Part shown: one piece after another, positions 46,421 to 56,999 of the stretch
How the letters are laid out: every line of letters starts with the position of its first letter
Numbering within the stretch: position 1 is the stretch's first letter
Source of the DNA: Bufo bufo
Lineage: Eukaryota; Chordata; Amphibia; Anura; Bufonidae
Length of the DNA stretch: 64,000 bases
Assembly: GCF_905171765.1 (NCBI RefSeq)
Contig: NC_053392.1
Location: 499,268,556 to 499,332,555 of the forward strand
Reading direction: 5' to 3'
Translations under genes and position numbers: made by a program
The notes under the pieces: generated by a model
The model's input: only the letters and a program-made list of their open reading frames with translations
Databases searched by the model: none
What the model was told of the DNA's origin: nothing

Positions 46421-46432
46421 TTGGTAGGGAAA

Positions 46433-48649
46433 ATGAGCACAGCCAGTAGTGAAGCGGGTACTGGTGAAGCTACAGGAGATAGTTCATCTAGCCCGGAACA
46501 GTTAATCCATAACATTGTTAAATATGCAAATTCACGGTTGGGTTTGGATCAGGATGTAACTGCATGGTTAAGTGAGCTGCAGGCAGAAGCCAAGAGAGAA
46601 TGTGTGGATGTATGGACATCATTTGGTACAGTCAGGAGACATCTAACCTATTTTGGTGTGCTTAAAGGTAACACCAGTAAAGACCAATACCTCTTAAAGA
46701 TGTTGCCACCAGTCCTATATGCAATATTAGAAGTCAGCACCCTCTTAAAGAGTAGAAATATGCATATAACAGACATGCAGGCCTATATATCCCGTATAGA
46801 AATAGAGTTAGAATCGGCAAAAGCATAGATCGAGGACTTAAAGCGTGAGCCCGATCTCAGCCATGTTGCCTATCATCAGCTAAAAAGGGAGGCAGATGAG
46901 CTGAACCTCCGACTAGAGCAAACAGACGGACCAAGTCATACTATAGTCAATGTTGAAAGTGATCTGTATGATAATGAGAGATTTTTGGATCCTCCAGCTC
47001 TCACACCCCAAAATACAGATATGTCATCATCACGTGCTCTCAAAGAGGAATCCATCCGAGACCCTAAGCCACCCGAGGGTAATGGCATGATTACACAGGA
47101 GGCGTGTCAAGCTTTAACTGCCTTACTATGCGCTAGCGACACAAAAGGACACAGAAGTGCCCACCCACACCTTCCCCTAGAGAGGAATGTTCGGGTTAAG
47201 TCACCTGTGCCAAGTGGGTACGATGGAAGTGATCTGAGTATGAGTGATTATGACAGTGATGTGGAAAAGCGTGGTGCTTATTCCCTACCATGCAGGCATG
47301 AGTTTGCCCACAGGGGGATGAGAGTTCCAGGCGACCGTCATATGCTGAGGTGGTCTATAGAAAGAAAAATACTCAGTGTTCAGAAAGGGATCAGAGTTCC
47401 TCGAGTATCATTAAATTTCTAAATGCCACTGTACCTTAATTCTTTAAGAGAAGTTCTCCTGAAATTGCTGATCACTTAGAACTGTACCAGTCCACCATGG
47501 ATTCTTAAAAATTGTATTCTAATGCGGACAGGATCAGATTCCTACCATAGGCATTTAAAAATAAGTATCGGCACTACTTTATTTCCTTCAGAGACAAGGC
47601 AGGATGTTTTGCACGAGGTGAAATTAGAATTTGGCCCTTACCGGACTATTACTGCGGCAAAACGTGATATTTATAAACTCACGTGTAGACCCAATCAAAG
47701 TCCCCGGGAATTCCTCTCTATCCTTAAAAATGCCTATTGGTTAGCGTATAGGTCCCCAAATTGGGAATCTGGGGAATTCAAACAACTGTTTTATGATGCA
47801 ATGCCTATGCGAATTAAAATTAGCTTAGCTCGAGTTCTTGATCTTAAAGCTCCCTTGAACAGATTGGTGACGGCTGCCACTTCACTGTATAACATCAGTG
47901 AGTGCCATGCTATAGGTGAGAAAAAGATACAAAAGGTCCCCAGAACAAAACATAGCAGACGCTAAAATAAACCCTAACCTGGGATTTGAAACGCAGTCAC
48001 GCAGGTACCCTCCGTCTACAGGACCTTTTTCAACGAACCCAGCTACAACAGGTAGGACCCAAGCAAACAAAACCTCATAGCCCCAACGGGTCAGAGGGGG
48101 ATAATAATGGTGATAAGAGGTCTAACTACCGTCCCCAATATTACAATATGGGCCCCCCGGGATACAGGCGCTGGAATAACAGGCCAAGACAATAGAAGGA
48201 AGGTAGGCCTAAACCCTCTACTTCACCTAGAAGTCGGTCACCCACCTCTAGTATGGGTACACCACAAAACCAAACTGTGCACAAATCAAATGATCGGTTT
48301 GATCAGTTGGCAGATCAAGTGGCTAAATTAAGTGAAATAGTTAATAAGATGTCCCAGGTGTCCATCGAAAAACAACCTGAGCCTTTTTTAGGGGCGACTG
48401 CAGGTCCCAGCTCAGCCCTATAAAGCAGGCAGGGCGGGGTCAGAACACAGGCCAACGCAAAGTTACCGAGCTGGTTGTAGAAGAATCTAATGTGATTCCT
48501 AATCCTATATTGCCTTGCAGCATTCTTGACCCAAAAATTGAGTCCAAAGAGGAGGTGTCTATCGTGTTGTCTATCTTGCAGTCTAACCATGTAGATTCGT
48601 GTACTAATGTGCCTTCTCCAATGAGTGATCCCATCATTTCAGCATCAAT
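46433..48649 (+). pseudogene. Retroviral-style Gag region, decayed, lineage unclear
   Basis: The ATG at 46433 opens MSTASSEAGTGEATGDSSSS. An alpha-helical, Glu-rich segment follows that reads as a coiled coil (LKREADELNLRLEQ), with a TAG at 46826-46828. Further on, NQSPREFLSILKNAYWLAY and LFYDAMPMRIKISLARV (about 47695-47850) have the look of a retroviral capsid. The end is Gly/Arg/Asn-rich (GDNNGDKRSNYRPQYYN, PPGYRRWNNRPRQ), with no Cys-His knuckle. Several stops and frame changes are present. The region is cut at 48649 by an antisense chromovirus and resumes at 55518 for about 100 bp. No protease, RT or env was seen. This is an old broken copy, described only. Confidence 0.55.
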
Positions 48650-49167
48650 TGTCACGGATGAAGTTGCAGATAGCTGGAACTTATAAATAAACGATCGACT
48701 GGCTTGATCCCAAACTAAGGAGCATATAGGCAAGCCCTTTAAAACCCTAAGAGCTCTCCCTGACTGCTATGCACATGCAAGGGTCTCAATGGTAGACGAT
48801 TGCATGTCCACGTACCTAAGACTGTGTGACACCTGAAAACCCTATAATAGTGAGGGGACACGACCAACGGCTCCCTACACTTAATACGGGGTCATCTAGA
48901 ATCAAGCCAGCAAGGAAACACAATAAAGGCAAAGACTTATCTGAGCAAACAGCAGCAGCAGCCTCCAGCAGTGAACACTTCATCCAGGAAGTAGTATAAA
49001 CCGTGAGTGAGGCAGTATGGGAGGTAATATAAAGGAAGACGATTAGTCTAAATAAGTGACACCTGGCAGAAGGAAAGGAGATGACAAAGTGAAACCAAAA
49101 CAAAGAACGCCATACAAGAGGTAGAGAAGAACGTCTGACAGACCTTCTCACAGAACTGGCGGTGACA
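48650..49167 (-). repeat. 3' LTR of chromovirus B
   Basis: Ends TGTCACGGATG and GCGGTGACA on the plus strand. Adjacent to it on the body side is gtacccctccctctac, the complement of a polypurine tract, confirming minus orientation. Confidence 0.92.
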
Positions 49168-52100
49168 GTACCCCTCCCTCTACGGGTGGACTCCGGACAC
49201 TCAGAGCCCACCTTCTCAGTGTGAGACCTATTGAAAACCCTGATGAGACGAGTGGCATTAATGTCCGCCACTGGGACCCACATCCTCTCCTCAGGTCCAT
49301 AACCCTCCCAATGAACGAGGTACTGAAGAGAACCGCGGATAATGCGAGAATCCACAATCCTAGAGACCTGAAATTCAAGATTGCCATCAACAAAAATCGG
49401 AGGAGGAGGCAAAGAGGAATGTACAGTGGGTTGGACATAAGGTTTTAATAGGGACCTGTGAAAAACATTATGGATCTTCCAAGTTTGAGGAAGATCAAGA
49501 CGGAAGGCAACGGGATTGATGACGGACAAGATCATGTAAGGCCCAATAAAATTAGGACCCAGCTTCCAGGAGGGAACCTTCAGTTTGATATTCTTTGTAG
49601 ACAACCACACCAGATCACCCACATTCAGGTCCGGACCAGGCACACGTCTCTTTTCCGCCACACGCTTATATCTCTCACTCATCCTCTTAAGATTACCCTG
49701 AATCTTTTGCCAAATAAATGACAAAGACGAGGAAAATCTCTCCTCATCAGGTAAACCAGAAGACCCCTCTCCAGAGAATGTCCCAAACTGTGGATGAAAC
49801 CCATATGCACCAAAAAATGGTGACTTATCAGAGGACTCCTGGCGACGGTTATTTAAAGCAAACTCAGCAAGGGACAAAAAAGAATACCAATCCTCCTGAT
49901 TCTCCACCACAAAACAGTGCAGATATGTCTCCAGATTCTGATTGACGCGTTCAGTCTGACCATTCGACTGCGGGTGAAAAGCAGAAGAGAACGACAACCG
50001 AACCCCCAAGCGAGAACAGAAGGCCTTCCAGAATCTGGAAACAAATTGCGTGCCCCTATCAGAAACGATGTCTGAAGGAATGCCATGCAATTTACCAATG
50101 TGATCAACAAACGCTTGCGCCAGCGTCTTAGCATTGGGTAACCCAGGAAAGGGAATGAAATGCGCCATTTTGCTAAAACGGTCCACTACCACCAGAATCA
50201 CAGTCTTCCCCGAGGAACGAGGCAGGTCCATAATGAAGTCCATGGACAGATGCGTCCAAGGACGGGAAGGAATGGGTAAAGGGAGGAGAGAACCCGATGG
50301 CCGTGAATGAGGGACCTTGGCACGAGCGCAGGTCTCGCAGGCTGCCACAAAACCCTCAACCGTCTTACGAAGAGCCGGCCACCATAATCTCCGAGCAATG
50401 AGATCCACTGTGGCTCTACTCCCCGGGTGCCCAGCAAGGACAGTATTGTGGTGCTCCTTAAAAACCTTGTGTCGTAAAGCGAGAGGCACAAACAACCTCC
50501 CAGGAGGACAAAGATCAGGAGCCTCTGCCTGGGCTGCCTGAACCTCTGCCTCCAAATCAGGATAAAGAGCCGAGACGACCACCTATTCAGCCAAAATGGG
50601 ACCCGGGTCCTCAAAGTTCCCCCCTCCCGGAAAACAACGTGACAGGGCATCCGCCTTCACATTTTTAACCCCAGGGCGGACCGTAGCAACAAAATTTAAA
50701 ATAGAAAAGAACAAATACCATCTGGCCTGTCTCGGGTTCAGACGCTTGGCCGATTCCAAGTAGGCCAGATTCTTATGGTTGGTAAACACGGTAATAGGGT
50801 GTCTGGCTCCCTCTAACCAATGGCGCCATTCCTCAAAAGCTAATTTGATGGCCAACAACTCCCTATCTCCCACATAGTAATTTCTCTCTGCAGAGGAGAG
50901 TTCCCTTGAGAAAAAGGCACACGGTCGCCATTTGGCAGAAGAGGGACCCTGAGATAAGACTGCACCCACACCCACCTCAGAAGCATCCACCTCAACAATA
51001 AAAGGTAGAGAGACATCAGGTTTTACCAAAATAGGAGCGGAAGCAAAACTCTCTTTAATACTAGAAAAGGCTTTAAGTGCATCTACCGACCACGAGGAAA
51101 AATCCACCCCCTTTTTAGTCATATTAGTGAGTGGCTTAACAACAGAGGAATAATTCAAAATGAACTTTCTGTAATAATTGGCAAAACCCAAAAACCGCAT
51201 CAGCGCCTTCTGATTCTCAGGAAGCTCCCAATCAAGCACAACGCGGACCTTCTCAGGGTCCATCCGAAAACCAGAAGTGGAGAGAAGAAAACCAAGAAAT
51301 TAAATCTCCGGAACCGCAAACACACATTTTTCCAGTTTAGCGTACAATTTATTCTCCCACAGAATCAGCAAGACCTGACATAGGTGGTCCCGATGAGTCT
51401 TGAAATCAGGAGAAAAAATCTAAATGTCATTTAGATACACCAGTACAAATTTCCCCATTAAATGATAAAAAAATGCTGTTCACAAAATGTTGGAAGACGG
51501 AGCATTCATCAAACCAAAGGGCATAACCAAATTCTCAAAATAACCCTCAGGAGTATTGAAGGCCGTCTTCCATTCGTCCCCTTCCCTGACCCTGACTATA
51601 AATCCAACTTAGAAAAAACGTTAGCCCCAATAATCTGGTTAAACAGGTCCGGGATCAGAGGAAGCGGATATGGGTCACGAATCGTGATACGGTTCAGCTC
51701 CCTGAAATCCAGACAAGGTCTTGAAGAAGCATCTTTTTTCTTAACAAAAAAAAAAAACAGCGGCAACAGGTGACTTCGAGGGTCGGATGTGTCCCTTTCT
51801 CAGGCTCTCAGAGATATAAGTACGCATAGCGACTCTTTCAGGTTGGGAGAGATTGTATAATCGTGATTTTGGCAGCTTGGCAGGGCAGTCGTACTCCCGG
51901 TGAGGGGGCAACTCCTGGACACCACTCTCGGAAAACACATCAGAGAATTCAGAGAGAAAAAATGGCACAGTCTTGGTAGAAACCTCTGAAAGAGACGGCG
52001 TGAGGCAATTCTCTCTGCAAAACTCACTCCAACCATTAATTTGCCTTGCTTGCCAATCAATGGTGGGGTTATGTTTAGTGAGCCAGGGTAGCCCCAACAC

Positions 52101-52985
52101 TAGAGGAGTAGGTAATCCGCTTAAGACGAAACATGACATATCCTCAACATGAGTGTCACCCACAGTCAAACGGATATTGTGAACTATGCCCTCTAACGAT
52201 CTTTGAGAAAGTGGAGCGGAATCGATAGCAAAAACAGGTATATCCTTTTCCAAAGTGCACACCTGGAAACCATGCGTTGTTGCAAATTGATTATCAATGA
52301 GATTGACAGCTGCTCCACTATCTACAAAAATCTCACAAACAATGTTCTTGCTGTATAGCGCCACCCTGGCAGGTAGGAGAAAACTACAAGCAAACGGCAA
52401 ACTTTCAATTTCCGCAACAACCTTGCCAATAGTAGTAAATGGAAAGTTTTTAGAGTTTTTTATTTTTTTATTACCCTCAGAAAACTCCATGAATCTCCTA
52501 GAGGGGCAAACATTAGCCAAATGATTTATACCCCCTCAACAGAAACAAACCCTCCTCTGAGAGCTGAATCCTCTACTATCAGAGGCAAGCAAACCCAGCT
52601 GCATGGCCTCCTCCTCAGAGGGGATTGAGACAGACTGGGACCCCTGCGCACTGAATGAGACAGCCCCACTGTCCTTGGGCTGAATATGACAGGAAAGAGT
52701 AGTCTCCTCTCTCTCTCTAAGACGCCTGTCAATACGAACAGCTAGAGACATGGCAGACTCTAACGACGTTGGTCTCTCATGAAAAGCAAATGCAACTTTC
52801 AATCTTTCCGTAAGAGCATGGCAAAATTGACTTCGGAGTGCAGCATTATTCCAACCAGTATCAGCTGCCCATCTCCGAAATTCAGAACAATATATCTCTG
52901 CGGACTGTTTACCCTGGCATAAAAGACGCAGATTAGATTCAGCCAGAGCAATACGATCCGGGTCATCATATACAGTCAGGTCCAT
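48816..52985 (-). pseudogene. Chromovirus B gag C-terminus and pol (decayed)
   Basis: Most pieces share one minus-strand frame. Gag (52985-52536) includes EIYCSEFRRWAADTGWNN. Its zinc knuckle reads CFC-stop-GGINHLANVCP, so TGA (52536-52538) replaces the second Cys. Protease has EIFVDSGAAVNLI. RT (51740-51264) is frameshifted with stops; VYLDDI survives near 51440. RNase H has VEVDASEVG and DRELLAI, ending at TAG 50583-50585. Integrase has HPGSRATV...CETCARA, MDFIMD, SDRGTQF and NGQTERV. A chromodomain FQVSRIVDSRI...VHWEGYGPEERMWVP follows. The frame runs on into the 3' LTR to 48816. gag and pol in one frame differ from chromovirus A, which needs a -1 shift. Confidence 0.88.
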
Positions 52986-54619
52986 AAATATTGGGACATT
53001 GACACAATTCTAACATTTTTGGCTCTATACACCACCACAATGGATTTGAAATGAAACGAACAAGATGTGCTTTAACTGCAGATTGTCAGCTTTAATTTGA
53101 GGGTATTTACATCCAAATCAGGTGAACGGTGTAGGAATTACAACAGTTTGCATATGTGCCTCCCACTTGTTCAGGGACCAAAAGTAATGGGACAATTGGC
53201 TTCTCAGCTGTTCCATGGCCAGGTGTGTGTTATTCCCTCATTATCCTAATTACAATGAGCAGATAAAAGGTCCAGAGTTTATTTCAAGTGTGCTATTTGC
53301 ATTTGGAATCTATTGCTGTCAACTCTCAAGATGAGATCCAAAGAGCTGTCACTATCAGTGAAGCAAGCCATCATTAGGCTGAAAAAACTAAACAAACCCA
53401 TCAGAGAGATAGCAAAAACATTAGGCGTGGCCAAAACAACTGTTTGGAACATTCTTAAAAAGAAGGAACGCACCTGTGAGCTCAGCAACACCACAAGACC
53501 CGGAAGACCATGGAAAACAACTGTGGTGGATGACCAAAGAATTCTTTCCCTGGTGAAGAAAATACCCTTCACAACAGTTGGCCAGATCAAGAACACTCTC
53601 CAGGAGGTAGGTGTATGTGTGTCAAAGTCAACAATCAAGAGAAGACTTCACCAGGGTGAATACAGAAGGTTCACTATAAGATGTAAACCATTGGTGAGCC
53701 TCAAAAACAGGAAGGCCAGATTAGAGTTTGCCAAACGACATCTAAAAAAGCCTTCACAGTTCTGGAACAACATCCTATGGACAGATGAGACCAGGATCAA
53801 CTTGTACCAGAGTGATGGGAAGAGAAGAGTATAGAGAAGGAAAGGAACTGCTCATGATCCTAAACATACCACCTCATCAGTAAAGCATGGTGGTGGTAGT
53901 GTCATGGCGTGGGCATGTATGGCTGCCAATGGAACTTGTTCTCTTGTATTTATTGATGTGACTGCTGACAAAAGCAGCAGGATGAATTCTGAAGTGTTTC
54001 GGGCAATATTATCTGCTTATATTTAGCTAAATGCTTCAGAACTCATTGGACGGCGCTTCACAGTGCAGATGGACAATGACCCAAAGCATACTGCAAAAGC
54101 AACCAAAGAGTTTTTTAAGGGAAATAAGTGGAATGTTATGCAATGGCCAAGTCAATCACCTGACCTGAATCCGATTGAGCATGCATTTCACTTGCTGAAG
54201 ACAAAACTGAAGGGAAAATGCCCCAAGAACAAGCAGGAACTGAAGACAGTTGCAGTAGAGGCCTGGCAGAGCATCACTAGTGATGAAACCCAGCGTCTGG
54301 TGATGTCTATGCGTTCCAGACTTCAAGCTGTAATTGCCTGCAAAGGATTTGCAACCAAGTATTAAAAAGTGAAAGTTTGATTTATGATTATTATTATGTC
54401 CCATTACTTTTGGTCCCTTAACAAGTGGGAGGCACATATGCAAACTGTTGTAATTCCTACACCGTTCACCTGATTTGGATGTAAATACCCTCAAATTAAA
54501 GCTGATAATCTGCAGTTAAAGCACATCTTGTTCGTTTCATTTCAAATCCATTGTGGTGGTGTATAGAGCCAGAAAAATTTAGAATTGTGTCTATGTCCCA
54601 ATATTTATTGACCTGACTG
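52973..54619 (+). mobile_element. Tc1/mariner element, full length (1647 bp)
   Basis: Inverted ends CAGTCAGGTCCATAAATATT and complement, with TA on both sides (52971-52972, 54620-54621). Inverted ends extend roughly 200 bp with shared blocks (caggtgaacggtgtagg, gcaaactgttgtaattcc). Inserted into the gag of chromovirus B, whose sequence resumes at 54622. Confidence 0.95.
53331..54365 (+). pseudogene. Tc1 transposase with two in-frame stops
   Basis: This is a cut-and-paste transposase of about 344 codons, the normal family length. The ATG at 53331 gives MRSKELSLSVKQAIIRL. Two helix-turn-helix DNA-binding segments follow (IREIAKTLGVAKTTVWN; VSKSTIKRRLHQ), with the GRPR-like RPGRPWKT between them. 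The catalytic triad is present: WTDETR, VQMDNDPKH and SPDLNPIE, in DD34E spacing. The single frame is broken only by TAG 53832-53834 (after DGKRRV) and TAG 54024-54026. It ends at TAA 54363-54365 after CKGFATKY. Two point reversions separate it from an open frame, so decay is mild, but the copy as read is inactive. Confidence 0.92.
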
Positions 54620-54621
54620 TA

Positions 54622-54968
54622 TCTACCCCAGGGCTACAAAAAATTCATCCACCGATCAGAGGGGCTGTGCCCCCATCGGCAGTGAAAAGGCCCAAGACTG
54701 AGCGTTATCCCTGAACAGCGAGATGATGATCCCCACCCTCTGCTCCTCATCACCAGAGGAATGGGGAAGTAGGCGAAAATGGAGTTTGCAAGCCTATCTA
54801 AAACGAACAAAATTCTCACTACCCCCGGAGAACGTATCCAGTAGCAAGATCTTAGGTTTGGAACAAACTCCAGGAACGCCAGCAGAACTGAGACACAGTT
54901 TTAAGGAGATCTGCTACCTCCAGCAAAAGACCTTGCATGCGGTCAATCAAGGCTGAAACCGGATCCAT
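54622..54968 (-). pseudogene. Chromovirus B gag N-terminus
   Basis: The minus-strand ATG at 54966-54968 gives MDPVSALIDRMQGLLLEVAD, then the frame breaks. Later pieces in another frame read GIIISLFRDNAQSWAFSL, the capsid-start pattern also seen in chromovirus A (FLISLLSDKALAWASPL). The Tc1 insertion at 54619 separates this from the rest of gag. Only 27 bp lie between the LTR and this ATG. Confidence 0.75.
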
Positions 54969-54995
54969 ACTTAAGACGGTTATGGCGGTTTATAA

Positions 54996-55517
54996 TGTCA
55001 CGGATGAAGTTTCAGATAGCTGGAATGCATAAATAAATGATCGACTGCCTTGATCCCAAACTAAGGAGCATATAGGCGAGACCTTTAAGAGCTCTCCCTG
55101 ACTGCTATGCACATGCAAGGGTCTCAATGGTAGACGATTGCATGCCTACTTACATAAGACTGTGTGACACCTGAAAACCCTATAATAGTGAGGGGACACG
55201 ACCACCGTCTCCCTGCACTTAATACGGACGGATTTAGGGTCACCTAGAATCAAGCCAGCAAGGAAACACAATAAAGGCAAAGACTTATCTGAGCAAACAG
55301 CAGCAGAAGCCTCCAGCAGTGAACACTTCATCCAGGAAGTAGTATAAACCGCAAAGTGAGGCAGTATGGGGAGGAATATAAAGGAGGACGATTAGTCTAA
55401 ATAAGTGACACCTGGCAGAAGGAAAGGATATGACAAAGTGAAACCAAAACAAAGAACGTCATACCAAGAGGTAGAGAAGAACATCTGCCAGACCTTCTCA
55501 CAGAACTGGCGGTGACA
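54996..55517 (-). repeat. 5' LTR of chromovirus B
   Basis: Same ends as the 48650-49167 copy. Visible differences include gcagat/tcagat and extra bases such as acggacggatttagggtcacc. It is flanked by TCAAT. Confidence 0.92.
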
Positions 55518-55906
55518 TCAATATGTGAGCTGCCGTCTGTAAACTGTGATATAATCCAGTTTTCCCCAAAAGTGGGGGCTGCTGCCACGTGCAGTGAGAA
55601 TGTCCGGGTTTCTCCAGTAGTGATGAGCGTCAGGGGTCATACTCAAATTAGTGATATTTTGCGAATATTTTGTAGAATATTCGTCAAATATTTGAGAATT
55701 TGTATATTCGTTATATTCTAAATTCTTATTTTTTTAGGTGAATATTACACGCTCAATACAGGCTTGGGTCAAAAACTAATATATAGCACTATAGAATATA
55801 GTGCTATATATTTATTTTTAGAATATTCGTCATTTTTTCCATCTGAACACATGATTCCTCCCTGCTTCTTGCTTGTGGGCCAATGAGTCATTGGCCCACA
55901 AGCAAC

Positions 55907-56387
55907 TTAAAGGGAACCTGTCAGCGGCAAAAACCACCCCAAACTGCCAGCAGTACCTTCAAGTAGCCGGCAGTGTGTTTCTAATGATGATTTTCTTCCT
56001 GCAGTCAGATGCAGTAAAAGCAGGAAAAAATGTTTGTTTATCCCCTGACCGCGCTATTTTCGAGTCACTCTTAAAGTCAAGGTAACCGAGCCCCCTTCCC
56101 TGCCCCTTCTTCTGTGACTGACAGCCGGCTGTCGGGCATAAGCGATGTCAGTTACAGTGAAGGGGCAGGGAAAGGGGCGTGGTTACCTTGACTTGAAGCA
56201 AGGAGGCCGCTGCCCGCTTGACTTCAAGAGTGACTCAAAAAGTGCTCAGGGAATAAAAGAAAGTTTTTTCCTGCTTTTACCGCATCTGACTGCTGGAAGA
56301 AAATCATCATTAGAAACACACTGCCGGCTACTTGAAGGAACTGCTGGCAGTTTGGGGTGGTTTTTGCCGCTGACAGTTTTCCTTTAA
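55907..56387. mobile_element. TTAA-type palindromic MITE
   Basis: Ends TTAAAGGGAACCTGTCAGCG and CGCTGACAGTTTTCCTTTAA, both including TTAA. The arms are long inverted repeats (accaccccaaactgccagca and complement) with an axis near 56140. It lies at the hinge of the larger ATATTCG palindrome, whose arms are 55790-55870 and 56393-56475. Confidence 0.85.
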
Positions 56388-56639
56388 GCAGGGAGGAATC
56401 ATGACTTCAGATGGAAAAAAATGACGAATATTCTAAAAAACGAATATATAGTGCTATATTGAATATAGTGCTATATATTCGTAATGACGAATATTCGTAC
56501 CGAACTTTAGGATTTTTGAACCCCGGACCCGAACACGAACATTTCAGTAAAAGTTCGGGTTCGGTGATTTCTTAGCGCTTTCTGAAAGGCTGCAGAGCAG
56601 CTAATCAACAAGCGTTTAACTGTGTGACATTAGGAGCCA

Positions 56640-56800
56640 TCATAGCCATGCCTACTAATGGCATGGCTGTGATTGGCCAGTGCAGCATGTGACACAGACT
56701 CTATATAAGCTGGAGTCACGTAGCACTGCATGTTACTCTGCTATGCTTAGTGTAGGGAGAGGATGCTGCTGCTGCTGCTGCTGCTGTGAGGGAGAGAATA
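56640..56800 (+). promoter_or_regulatory. Putative hAT transposase promoter, copy 2
   Basis: TATATAA at 56702-56708, with an inverted CCAAT (gattggcc) near 56670. It aligns with the copy 1 promoter. A (TGC)n run at 56764-56786, about eight units, replaces the shorter tgctgctgg of copy 1 just downstream, in the expected leader. Confidence 0.6.
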
Positions 56801-56999
56801 GGACAGAATCTGTTATCAGAACTCCAATTGAACTCAGCAATCTACATAGATATAGTTGTGTGGGTGCAGTGCACAATCGTTTTACCCTGCCCTGAGCCCA
56901 GGGCCAGAGAAAAACAACTTTTATCCGTCTGTTAGTTAGGTGGGCATTAGTTAGGTGTTATGGAAGCTCAGTGCACCAGCATTGCATCTGTGCTTTTGT

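Larger units (their letters stand above)
48650..55517 (-). mobile_element. Ty3/gypsy chromovirus B, antisense, split by a Tc1 element
   Basis: LTRs of about 520 bp lie at 48650-49167 and 54996-55517. TCAAT flanks both sides (48645-48649, 55518-55522). The body reads gag, protease, RT, RNase H, integrase and chromodomain on the minus strand. Stops and at least one frameshift are present, and the LTRs differ at many positions including short indels, so it is older than chromovirus A. Confidence 0.93.
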
